From: an uncultured Chloroflexota bacterium
GTDB lineage: Bacteria; Chloroflexota; Anaerolineae; Caldilineales; Caldilineaceae
Length of the DNA: 42,090 nt
Assembly: GCA_903858085.1 (NCBI GenBank)
Contig: CAIOHJ010000168.1
Coordinates: 1-42,090 of the forward strand
Direction of reading: 5' to 3'
The notes beneath the pieces were generated by a model. It was not told the origin of the DNA, did not search any database, and was given only the letters and a program-made list of their open reading frames with translations. The position numbers and the translations under genes are program-made. Shown one piece after another: positions 35,716 through 42,090 of the stretch (position 1 is its first letter; each line of letters opens with the position of its first letter).

Positions 35716-36852
35716 TCAGCGTGCCACCTGCTGAAATTCGTTGTCTACCACCTGGTAAATCCAAATTTGAGGGTCAACCAGGTCCCCATCCGGTTCGAAA
35801 CGGAGCGTATCGAGCAGGGTGTCAAAACTGTGGCTGCGCAGGCTGCCGGTGACTGCGGCCCGTTCGAGCGAATTGGCTTTGCGTGCCGCTTCAGCCAGCA
35901 CCTGCATGGCGACATAGCCGTTGACCGAATAGGTGTCTGGGTTGCGGTATTCGACTGCCTGGTAGGCTTCGACCCAGCGGGCGTCGGCGACGCTGCGTGG
36001 GCTGGGCGCAAAGGCGTTGACGTACATCCCTTCCGCCGTCCCGTTGGCCTCGTCGATCGTGGCCCCCAGAAAGGCGCCGTCGCTGGCCAGCATGGGCAGG
36101 GTCAGCCCTGCTTCGACCAGGGCGGCCCGCAGGTAGGGCGCTTCGATTTCGTACCCGGCGTAAAACAACGCGTCAGGCACGACTTGTTGGATCTGGCTCA
36201 CCTCTTCGCTGTAGAGGCTCTGGCCCTCTTCCACCTCGAGCTGCAAGACAACCCGAGCCCCCCGCCCCTCCAGGTCGGTGACCAGGCTGGCGGCCAGCCC
36301 GCGGCCATATTCGGTGTTGTTGTGCAGTACGGCGACAGTCCTGGCTTGCAGCTGGTCGACCAGAAAATCGGCGCTGACCCTGGCCTGGACACTGTCGTTG
36401 GCGTTGACGCGAAAGAAATTGTCGTACTGGCGCTCGGTCAGGCTCTGTTCGGAGGCGGTCGCCGAGAGGACGACCAGAGGCAGATCTTGGTAGACCTCCA
36501 TCGCCGCCAAGGTCTGGCCGCTGTTGAGATGGCCGATCACTGCCAGGACAAGTTCGCCGTTGTCGAGCGCCTGACGAACCTCCGCCGTGCGGCCGAGTGC
36601 CACCGTGTTGTCGGACTCGTCGTCCAGCGGGCGTACAACGACCTGGTAGCCCAGCAGGCCGCCGTCGTTGTTGATCTCGGCTGCGGCCAGCCGCACCCCG
36701 CCCAAGATGGTCTGGCCCCCGTTGGCTTGAAAGCCGCTCAGGGGGACAGCGACATAGACGACCACTTCGCCGCGCTCGGCGTTGCCGCCGCAGCCGGCGA
36801 CCCCCAGGGCGACGAGCAAAACTATAAACCCCAAAAACAGCTTGCTGATCAT
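35716..36852 (-). CDS. LivJ-type periplasmic binding lipoprotein (Peripla_BP_6)
   Basis: ATG 36852 overlaps the stop of the upstream gene in an ATGA junction, so translation is coupled. The 378-residue protein has a lipoprotein signal (KLFLGFIVLLVALGVAGCGGN, lipobox VAGC). The type I binding fold follows: VYVAVPLSGFQANGGQTILGGVRLAAAEINNDGG, then VVVRPLDDESD, AVIGHLNSGQTLAAMEVYQ, VAVLHNNTEYGRGLAASL and YEIEAPYLRAALVEAG. This family binds branched-chain amino acids, amides or aromatic acids. No Liv permease or ATPase gene is nearby. It ends the pspA-led operon, so a sensing role is plausible. The ligand is unknown. Confidence 0.9.
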   Translation of the reverse strand: MISKLFLGFIVLLVALGVAGCGGNAERGEVVVYVAVPLSGFQANGGQTILGGVRLAAAEINNDGGLLGYQVVVRPLDDESDNTVALGRTAEVRQALDNGELVLAVIGHLNSGQTLAAMEVYQDLPLVVLSATASEQSLTERQYDNFFRVNANDSVQARVSADFLVDQLQARTVAVLHNNTEYGRGLAASLVTDLEGRGARVVLQLEVEEGQSLYSEEVSQIQQVVPDALFYAGYEIEAPYLRAALVEAGLTLPMLASDGAFLGATIDEANGTAEGMYVNAFAPSPRSVADARWVEAYQAVEYRNPDTYSVNGYVAMQVLAEAARKANSLERAAVTGSLRSHSFDTLLDTLRFEPDGDLVDPQIWIYQVVDNEFQQVAR

Positions 36853-37697
36853 GATGCATTGTCCGCAGATGGAAGATTCGGGCGGGAATCGTGTTGGTAG
36901 GTGTAGACTTCGTTGAGGCTGACGACCAGGTCGTCGAGCCGTTTCACCTGTTCTTGGATGTCCGAGCGCAGCCGTTCGGCGCCGCCGCGGTTGATCGCTT
37001 CGGCGTTGAGCAGCTGGATCTGGCCGTAGATGGTGGCCAGCGCAGTGGTGCTTTGATCCATCTGCAACTGTGCCTGGCGCATGCGGGCGTCCAGCTCGCG
37101 CAGGGTCTGCCACTGGGCTCCCTTGCTGGCGAGAACCTGGTCGAGCTGGCGCTGGACGCTGCTGTTTTGTTCGCGCTGGCGCCGTGTCTGCAGAGTCTCC
37201 AGCTCCTGGGGGAGGGAGCCCCGCTCGCGCGCCAGCAGGTCGTCGGCCCGGTAGGTGTCGACGCGCAACGCCAGCTGGTAGATGTTGCTGATCCAGTCGC
37301 TGAGCTGGTTGGCGGCATCATTCAGCCGCTCTCGGATCAGCCCGGCTGGCTGGGCGCGCACCTGCACTTCGATGCGTCGCTGGTATTCCAGCGCCTCCTC
37401 CACCTCCCTGCGCAGCGACGCATCCTGGATGCGGGCAGGGTTGAAGCGTTCCTGAAAGACCGTCAGCAGGACCCGCGCGTTGGCTTCGGCGTCGGTCAGG
37501 CTGGAGTAGACAAGCAGGGCCAGCCCGGCCAGCCCGAGCAGCAGCCAGAGCTCGCCGGGCAGCCCCAGCGGGCCAGGTGCCAGGAAATAGACGATCAAGG
37601 TCAGCGCAATCACCGCAGCACTTTCCCAGCGCAAGAGCGCGTACTGGAGAATGTTGCTGCGGGCCTCTTTGTGGAGCTGCGAACGAAGGTCAGACAT
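36849..37697 (-). CDS. two-helix membrane protein with long coiled coil, unknown function
   Basis: ATG 37697 lies 8 nt after the vWA gene stop; the open frame further upstream lies over that gene. The 282-residue product has two adjacent membrane helices (about 28-42, AAVIALTLIVYFLAP, and 47-65, LPGELWLLLGLAGLALLVYSS). A long charged helical region (about 67-270) follows, rich in Gln, Arg, Glu and Leu with heptad character (LQTRRQREQNSSVQRQLDQVL). Both ends probably face the cytoplasm. It could be a scaffold meeting PspA, which has the same architecture of long helices. I do not recognise a named family. Confidence 0.8.
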   Translation of the reverse strand: MSDLRSQLHKEARSNILQYALLRWESAAVIALTLIVYFLAPGPLGLPGELWLLLGLAGLALLVYSSLTDAEANARVLLTVFQERFNPARIQDASLRREVEEALEYQRRIEVQVRAQPAGLIRERLNDAANQLSDWISNIYQLALRVDTYRADDLLARERGSLPQELETLQTRRQREQNSSVQRQLDQVLASKGAQWQTLRELDARMRQAQLQMDQSTTALATIYGQIQLLNAEAINRGGAERLRSDIQEQVKRLDDLVVSLNEVYTYQHDSRPNLPSADNAS

Positions 37698-37704
37698 GGC
37701 TGGC

Positions 37705-39462
37705 TCAAAAATAGGTGGAAATGATCCGATACAGCTCGTCGAGGTCAGCTTCGCTGGCACGGCGGTACTGGCCGCCGCCGATGCGGGCCATCTCTTCGAG
37801 TGTAGCGGTGTCGGCGTCCTGGCCGAACCCGATGGTGAAGACGACGATCGGCAACGCAGGCGTGCCGGCCAGGAGGGTGCGCAGGTCACGCAGGCTGCGC
37901 TGGCTCTGGTTCTCCAGCCCATCCGTCATGACCACCACCGCATTGATGGCGTCCGCCTGGTTTTCTTGCTGCAGCGCCGTGGCCGCAGCAAAGACGGCAT
38001 CGTTCAGGGCTGTCCCGCCGTCGGCAGTCATGCGGTCGATCTGTCGGTTGAGCTGTTGGCGGGCAGCATCGTCGAGCGTGGCCAGCTGGGTATAGCTTTT
38101 GAGCTCATCGCCAAATTCGACGATCCCAACCCGGTCGCGGCTGCCGCGGATCTGCTCCAGAAATGATTTGAGCGCGTTTTGGGTCAATTCGAGTTTGTCG
38201 CCATCCATGCTGCCGCTGGTGTCGACGACCAGATAGACATTGGTCGGACGCTTGGTGTAATACCAGAAATCACTCACCACAGCGACCACTTCTGCCGGTG
38301 GCATCTGCAGCGTCGTCTGCGGTTGGCGCCAGTCCACCCGGATCGTGTCGGCAAAGGGGCTGCCAGCTTCGTCGAGCGCAATCGCAAGGTCGGCAGGGCG
38401 ATAGCCGGCTGCCAGCAGCTGGCGCTGGGAGGGCTCGCTGGTCAGGTAGTCGGCAAAGGACTGGAAGGTATAGCGCTGATTGGCGGTCACACTCGGTTCG
38501 TCGAGGCGCTGGCCCAACTCGAGCAGGGCCAGCGGATGGTCGGTCCACAAGGTTCCCTCTGCCGGGTAGAGCGCCACCAGCTGCTGTTCCGGGTGCTGGC
38601 GATTCCAGTCGATGACCAGCCTCTCCTGGGCCACGAAGAGGTCGAGGAACTCGCGGCCTTGCTGGCGCAGCCGTTCGACAACCTGGTCTTCGTTTTCTCC
38701 GTAGAAGCGGACGGTGCCTTCGACCGCTTGGACATACGCCAGGGTGGCGGGGTCGGTCGCAGCAGCAACTGTCAGCCCGCGTGTCAGCCCGGCACCGGCG
38801 TAAAACTCGGCCAACACGGCCAGCAGCCCACTGGCATGCCGGGTACTGGCATGGCTCCACTTAAAACTGGGGTCCTGGGTGGCCCGCTGTTGGACATCCT
38901 GCCAGCTGACCGGACGGTCGGGCCAGCCGAGGCGCAGTGCTACATCCTCCCAGGCTGCCAGGACAATCGGGCTGACCGCGTAGCGGAGCTGGGCCCCGAT
39001 GCGCCGCTGCGCCAGCGGGATCGCCGCCCCTCCCTCGGGGGAGGCACGCTCGTCCCCTTCTGCCCAGCGTTGTTCGAGCTGCGCCAGCCAGAGGCTGCTG
39101 TCGGGCGAGATCGCCTGGAAAGGGGGGTTGGGCCGGGCCGCTGCCCCGACGAGCTCTTCGGGGTCATAGGTGACCACCGTGACCACCAGGCTTTGGCCGT
39201 CGGCAGCACGCCGCCCCTGTTCGTTGAATGCCTCCGCCAGATCGCCCAGCACTGGCGCCATGACCGGCGAGACCGCCACCGTCAGCTCGGCGCTGCTGGG
39301 CTCCCAGGCCGCTGACTCTGTGGAGCCCCAGAACGAGCTGACAATCCCCCAGACCCACTGGGTGGCAAAGACGGCAGCACAGCCCAGAAACCCCAAAAAG
39401 ATGACAACAGCGATGGCGGCAGCACGTTGGTTTTTGCGGCGAGACGCAGGTCTGTTCATCAT
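37705..39462 (-). CDS. membrane-anchored solute-binding domain fused to a vWA domain
   Basis: The start is ATG 39462 or the next codon at 39459; a GTG at 39477 overlaps the upstream stop. The 585-residue protein has an N-terminal anchor (AAAIAVVIFLGFLGCAAVFATQWVWG) and a periplasmic-binding domain (about 55-390: ELTVAVSPVMAPVLGDLAEAFNEQG to LLAAGYRPADLAIAL). A vWA domain (about 405-585) follows. The MIDAS is complete: VVDTSGSMDG (near 412), the Thr in GGTALNDAVFAA and the Asp in VVMTDGLENQS. The vWA should lie outside the membrane and bind a partner through a metal ion. This domain pair is known in other bacteria, but its role is not established to my knowledge. It is a likely sensor or adaptor. 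Confidence 0.9.
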   Translation of the reverse strand: MMNRPASRRKNQRAAAIAVVIFLGFLGCAAVFATQWVWGIVSSFWGSTESAAWEPSSAELTVAVSPVMAPVLGDLAEAFNEQGRRAADGQSLVVTVVTYDPEELVGAAARPNPPFQAISPDSSLWLAQLEQRWAEGDERASPEGGAAIPLAQRRIGAQLRYAVSPIVLAAWEDVALRLGWPDRPVSWQDVQQRATQDPSFKWSHASTRHASGLLAVLAEFYAGAGLTRGLTVAAATDPATLAYVQAVEGTVRFYGENEDQVVERLRQQGREFLDLFVAQERLVIDWNRQHPEQQLVALYPAEGTLWTDHPLALLELGQRLDEPSVTANQRYTFQSFADYLTSEPSQRQLLAAGYRPADLAIALDEAGSPFADTIRVDWRQPQTTLQMPPAEVVAVVSDFWYYTKRPTNVYLVVDTSGSMDGDKLELTQNALKSFLEQIRGSRDRVGIVEFGDELKSYTQLATLDDAARQQLNRQIDRMTADGGTALNDAVFAAATALQQENQADAINAVVVMTDGLENQSQRSLRDLRTLLAGTPALPIVVFTIGFGQDADTATLEEMARIGGGQYRRASEADLDELYRIISTYF

Positions 39463-39473
39463 AGTCCCCTGCC

Positions 39474-40724
39474 TCACTGCTTCACGTTGAGTTCAAACCA
39501 GCGCAGCAGCGCCAGCAGCGTCTCGCGGTCGGGGCTTCGCATCGCCGTCGTGCGTGGGACGACCGGCAGAACCCCACGGTCGGCCCACTGCGCAAACAGG
39601 CTGGCGTCGTTGGCGTCGACCCCAATTTTGGGGTTGGCGGGGCGCAGGCCGTAGGCGAGCGCTGCACTCTGCTGCTCGTCGCCCAGCAAAAAGCGCTGGA
39701 ATTCGAGCGCCCCGTTCTTCTGCAGAGCCGTCGTCTCTGGCCCCACCCAGACCGAAAACGGAAAGTCGAACCAGGTCAGATACTCCGGGTAGTAGAGGGT
39801 CAACGGGTCTTCCCAGCGGGTCAGAATGCCCTGCATGTTTTGGAGCAGATCGCTTTCGAGCAGCTGACCGCCGTCGCCGACACTGTAGCCGAAGAGCGCA
39901 AAATCCTCGGCGGTATAGGCGCTGGAGCTGCTGAAATCGGTCACAGCCCCCATCAGATCTTTGAGCCAGCGCTGAAACTCAGGGTTGACCACATCTTCTA
40001 CCGCGATGTCGGTGCGGCCATAATACTCGCCGGCCGCTGCAATCATCGCCGCCAGCCCGCCGACGTTGCGCGCAGGATTGGGGACAACCAGCTTGAAAAA
40101 GCCCCACCCCGGATCGCCCCCCAGCTCGGGCCAGCCACCCGCGGCCGTGGCAGCGTCGTGGATGGCTTGCCAGTCGATCGTTCCGTAGCGCGCCTCCAAC
40201 ACCTGGGCACGGCTGGCGTACAGCCCCCAGGTAAAGAGGCTGATGGCGATCGGGCGAGCCCGGTATTCCCCGTCGGTCAGAAAAACATCGCGGCCCAGCC
40301 GCTCTTTGTAGGCCGCATTGGCCAGCTCGACCAGATAGCGGCTGTCTGGGATCCAGGCGACCGGAAAATCACCGAGCGCCTGGCGCTCCGCTTCTCCCAG
40401 CGACTCTGGGTTCTGGCCAGCCTCGAGCGCGCCGAACTCGTTGCGATCCCAGCGGCCCAGGGCGGTCAGCCCGTCGACAGCTTCGATCTGGACACGCACC
40501 GGCACACCGTCCACCGTGCGTTCGCTGCGGTTGAACGCATCGGCCGCACTGCGCACCCAGGGTTCGACCGGGAGCGAAGCCAGGATGCGCAGCTCCACGG
40601 TCTCTGGACGCTGCACAGTCAGCGCAGTGCCCCCTCCTCCCCGGTCGGTGAACAGGAGGGTGGCGCCGACGATCAAAATCGCAACAGCCAAAATAGAGAC
40701 AAAAAGAATGCGTGTTCGGTTCAT
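39474..40724 (-). CDS. membrane-anchored extracellular solute-binding protein
   Basis: ATG 40724 has AAGGGAA upstream. The 416-residue product has an N-terminal helix (ILFVSILAVAILIVGATLLF) without a lipobox Cys, so it is anchored or cleaved. The binding domain runs from VELRILASLPVEPWVRSAADAFNRSE to a C-terminal FQRFLLGDEQQSAALAYGLRPAN. That C-terminal pattern is shared with the next gene product (FADYLTSEPSQRQLLAAGYRPAD), which suggests the two arose by duplication, one then gaining a vWA domain. The stop overlaps the possible GTG of that gene. No transporter partner is encoded nearby. The ligand is unknown. Confidence 0.88.
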   Translation of the reverse strand: MNRTRILFVSILAVAILIVGATLLFTDRGGGGTALTVQRPETVELRILASLPVEPWVRSAADAFNRSERTVDGVPVRVQIEAVDGLTALGRWDRNEFGALEAGQNPESLGEAERQALGDFPVAWIPDSRYLVELANAAYKERLGRDVFLTDGEYRARPIAISLFTWGLYASRAQVLEARYGTIDWQAIHDAATAAGGWPELGGDPGWGFFKLVVPNPARNVGGLAAMIAAAGEYYGRTDIAVEDVVNPEFQRWLKDLMGAVTDFSSSSAYTAEDFALFGYSVGDGGQLLESDLLQNMQGILTRWEDPLTLYYPEYLTWFDFPFSVWVGPETTALQKNGALEFQRFLLGDEQQSAALAYGLRPANPKIGVDANDASLFAQWADRGVLPVVPRTTAMRSPDRETLLALLRWFELNVKQ

Positions 40725-40810
40725 CGGTTCCCTTGTCCGCAATCCGATGGGGCGGATGGATTGGCCAGCGCCGAGGGGCTACCCCGGCCAGCTGGGGGCT
40801 TGCAAAGCTG

Positions 40811-40838
40811 GGCGGCGGGGGCACAGCCCCCCGCCGCC
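40811..40838 (-). other. GC-rich hairpin downstream of pspA
   Basis: GGCGGCGGGGG and CCCCCGCCGCC form an 11-bp perfect stem with a 6-nt loop, 28 nt after the pspA stop on the minus strand. There is no U-run. It may attenuate transcription so that pspA is made in excess over the four downstream genes, or protect the pspA message. Confidence 0.65.
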
Positions 40839-40842
40839 TCTT

Positions 40843-40867
40843 CCAGAAACAGCTGCCAGAAACAGCT
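40843..40867. repeat. 2 x 13-bp repeat at the pspA stop
   Basis: CCAGAAACAGCTG is followed by CCAGAAACAGCT. The second copy runs into the pspA stop codon, so this looks like a recent local duplication of the gene end. Confidence 0.75.
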
Positions 40868-41547
40868 CAGTTGGTCAGACCCAGCTTTTTGCGGCGATCC
40901 GACAGCTGAGTGTCGAGCTCGCTGCGCTCAAGGACGTCGTCCATCTGTTTGTCGAGGCTGGCCGCACGCAGCTCGGAGGCCGTGGTCGCCTTGTCAAGCC
41001 GAGAGCGGATGCTGCCGGCGATCCGTTCGATGTCGCTGTCGCCGGTACCCATCAGATCGTCGAGGCTCTTCATGGCCTTGACCGAGGTCTCTTTGCTCTT
41101 GGCCAGCTCAAGCAGAGACTGCAGCTCCTCACGCTGCTGCTTCATCGTGGCCAGCCGTGCCTCCAATTTGACTTTGGCGCCCAGCAGCTTCTGAAACTCG
41201 TCCTCCTGCCGCTTGAGCTGCTCACGGTAGGTGGAGACCAGCCGCTCCGTGCTGTTGAGTCGGCTCTGCGCAGCGACAGCAGCGTTCTCGTTGCCTTCGA
41301 CCAAAAAAGCGTCGATCGCCCGATCCAGCTCGTTCTCGCGTTGTTCCAGATCGACAAGCTTGCGCTTGAGCGACTTGGCCTCGCCGCCGACGGTCGCCGC
41401 CGCATCCTCAAGATCCTCCAGGTTCTGCTCAACCTGGCGCACATACTGGTCGATGACAGCCAGGCTGTTGCTGCGCAACGCCTGGTCAACCATCGCATGC
41501 AGGTTGGCAGAAATCAACACAGATACTTTTTCAAAAAGCGAAGCCAT
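40867..41547 (-). CDS. pspA: PspA/IM30 family membrane-stress protein
   Basis: The 226-residue protein starts with an amphipathic helix (MASLFEKVSVLISANLHAMVDQAL), followed by VIDQYVRQVEQNLEDLEDAAATVGGE and a long coiled coil to about residue 160 (REQLKRQEDEFQKLLGAKVKLEARL). A shorter C-terminal helical part follows. This is the ESCRT-III-like PspA/Vipp1 plan. Such proteins bind stressed membranes from the cytoplasmic side and assemble into rings or rods. AGGAGG lies upstream of ATG 41547. It leads the operon with the binding-protein, vWA and coiled-coil genes; no PspF, PspB or PspC gene is present. The leader carries three 13-bp repeats. Confidence 0.95.
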   Translation of the reverse strand: MASLFEKVSVLISANLHAMVDQALRSNSLAVIDQYVRQVEQNLEDLEDAAATVGGEAKSLKRKLVDLEQRENELDRAIDAFLVEGNENAAVAAQSRLNSTERLVSTYREQLKRQEDEFQKLLGAKVKLEARLATMKQQREELQSLLELAKSKETSVKAMKSLDDLMGTGDSDIERIAGSIRSRLDKATTASELRAASLDKQMDDVLERSELDTQLSDRRKKLGLTN

Positions 41548-41600
41548 AATGTCGATCCTCCTGATCGGGTGGACAATGGGATGGCGATTTTGACCAACCT

Positions 41601-41639
41601 AAATGGGTCTCCTAAATGTGTCTCCTAAATGTGTCTCCG
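41601..41639 (-). repeat. 3 x 13-bp repeat in the pspA leader
   Basis: On the plus strand the unit AAATGTGTCTCCT is repeated three times; the first copy has GGG for GTG and the last ends in CCG. It lies 54-92 nt upstream of the pspA ATG and downstream of the predicted start site, so it should be in the mRNA leader. There the repeats present AGGAGA, an anti-SD-like sequence, away from the true ribosome site. It may be an operator, an RNA element or slippage DNA. Confidence 0.85.
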
Positions 41640-41654
41640 GTTTCACATAAACCC

Positions 41655-41683
41655 ATTATACTCCGAAAAAAGAACAAAAACAA
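41655..41683 (-). promoter_or_regulatory. promoter of the pspA operon
   Basis: The minus strand has a perfect TATAAT at 41655-41660 and a poor -35, TTGTTT, at 41678-41683, 17 bp apart. The start would lie near 41648, giving a leader of about 100 nt. A consensus -10 with a weak -35 is typical of activated promoters and agrees with the direct repeats just upstream. Confidence 0.65.
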
Positions 41684-41723
41684 TGACAGAAAGCTGACAA
41701 CTTGGAGGACAGCCGGCTGACAG
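41683..41723 (-). promoter_or_regulatory. four PHO-box-like direct repeats upstream of pspA
   Basis: On the minus strand the heptamers are CTGTCAG (41717-41723), CTGTCCT (41706-41712), TTGTCAG (41694-41700) and CTGTCAT (41683-41689), spaced 11, 12 and 11 bp. One-turn direct repeats of CTGTCAT are the E. coli PhoB site pattern, and OmpR/PhoB family regulators in general use such spacing. The last copy overlaps the weak -35 by one base. The first copy also forms an inverted repeat with CTGACAG at 41727-41733. The regulator gene is not in the window, so its identity is open. Confidence 0.6.
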
Positions 41724-41749
41724 CTTCTGTCAGAAACAGGTCAGCCCCG

Positions 41750-41990
41750 AACGCTCGACGGTTGTCTCCGTCTGCGTTAAAGTGGAATTGGGGGTTGGCA
41801 TGATTTGACCAGGGTGTCTGAATCAGGTAATATGGGCCTTCCTGAGAGCAGGGCGCTGAACTGGTCGAGCGGCAAAGACCCTCCATACTGGTGAAAGCAA
41901 ACGGGGTTCGGGAAGCAGGGATTTGAGAAGCAGTGAGTGAAGAGCGAGCGAAGTTGGCGAGAGGGGAATAAAAGCGCACAACGGAGCGAG
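41750..41990. other. non-coding region between pspA and the right-hand promoter
   Basis: I see no credible gene. Short minus-strand frames here lack ribosome sites and conserved features. Two nested inverted repeats are present: GACCAG (41807-41812) with CTGGTC (41861-41866), and inside it TCAGG (41823-41827) with CCTGA (41841-41845). From about 41870 on, the plus strand is strikingly purine-rich, and AGCGAGCGA occurs twice (about 41943 and 41985). Confidence 0.45.
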
Positions 41991-41994
41991 CGAT

Positions 41995-42023
41995 TTGACA
42001 AAAGGGAAAAGAGTGTATAGACT
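41995..42023 (+). promoter_or_regulatory. strong rightward promoter at the window edge
   Basis: A perfect TTGACA (41995-42000) and TAGACT (42018-42023) are 17 bp apart. Transcription would start near 42030 and leave the window. The first 60 nt of the transcript are purine-rich, with GCGGC and GCCGC able to pair near the end. The gene served lies outside. Confidence 0.7.
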
Positions 42024-42090
42024 ACACACTTGTCCTTACGAGAGAAGGGAAGCGGCGAGAGCAGAAGAGACGCTGAAGGAGCCGCCGAAG

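Noticed and set aside
41656..42029. Three short overlapping minus-strand frames
   Set aside because: They cross the predicted promoter and repeats, have no ribosome sites and show no conserved pattern.

Overview
The window is GC-rich, densely packed bacterial DNA. It has no rRNA, tRNA, CRISPR array, transposase or phage gene that I can recognise. The gene mix suggests a Chloroflexota bacterium, possibly near Caldilineales. Evidence for this is several CUT1-type sugar uptake genes, a giant secreted Ig-repeat protein with short YLP(T/M) tails, a PspA next to binding proteins with a vWA domain, a GH99-like/SH3 secreted protein and clustered micro-tandem repeats. That placement is inference from gene content and cannot be proven here.

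Region 1 (1-10714, minus): the N-terminal part of an amino-acid-type binding lipoprotein, then one 10.1 kb gene for a secreted protein of about 3367 residues. It carries beta-helix domains, a cadherin-like domain, 16 Ig-like repeats of about 97 residues and a C-terminal region with two YLP motifs. Region 2 (11033-21621, minus): a probable nine-gene sugar operon. A GntR/FCD regulator comes first behind a near-consensus promoter. It is followed by an MDR dehydrogenase, a Gfo/Idh/MocA oxidoreductase, a sugar-binding lipoprotein, two permeases, an ATPase, an S9 peptidase and a D-2-hydroxyacid dehydrogenase, ending at a 26-bp palindrome. Intercistronic hairpins follow the binding protein and the ATPase.

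Region 3 (21682-31542, plus): an EEP-family hydrolase that looks leaderless, carB, a small unknown gene, an rlmI-like methyltransferase whose N-terminus is encoded by a 15-bp tandem repeat, a CoA-type Nudix hydrolase, a secreted GH99-like protein with an SH3 domain, hpt, and a LysM/M23 endopeptidase. Region 4 (31568-34845, minus): an amino-sugar operon. A ROK kinase, NagA and a double-SIS protein together could convert GlcNAc to fructose-6-phosphate. A solitary cobS (34936-35700, plus) diverges from it.

Region 5 (35716-41723, minus) is the most unusual part. It encodes PspA, a membrane-anchored solute-binding domain protein, a second solute-binding domain fused to a vWA domain, a two-helix membrane protein with a long coiled coil, and a LivJ-type binding lipoprotein. 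No permease or transport ATPase is present. Upstream of pspA lie a perfect TATAAT, four PHO-box-like direct repeats at 11/12/11-bp spacing, and three 13-bp repeats in the predicted leader. I propose this as an uncharacterised envelope-sensing or membrane-stress module. Region 6 (41750-42090) is non-coding as far as I can see and ends with a strong rightward promoter whose transcript leaves the window.
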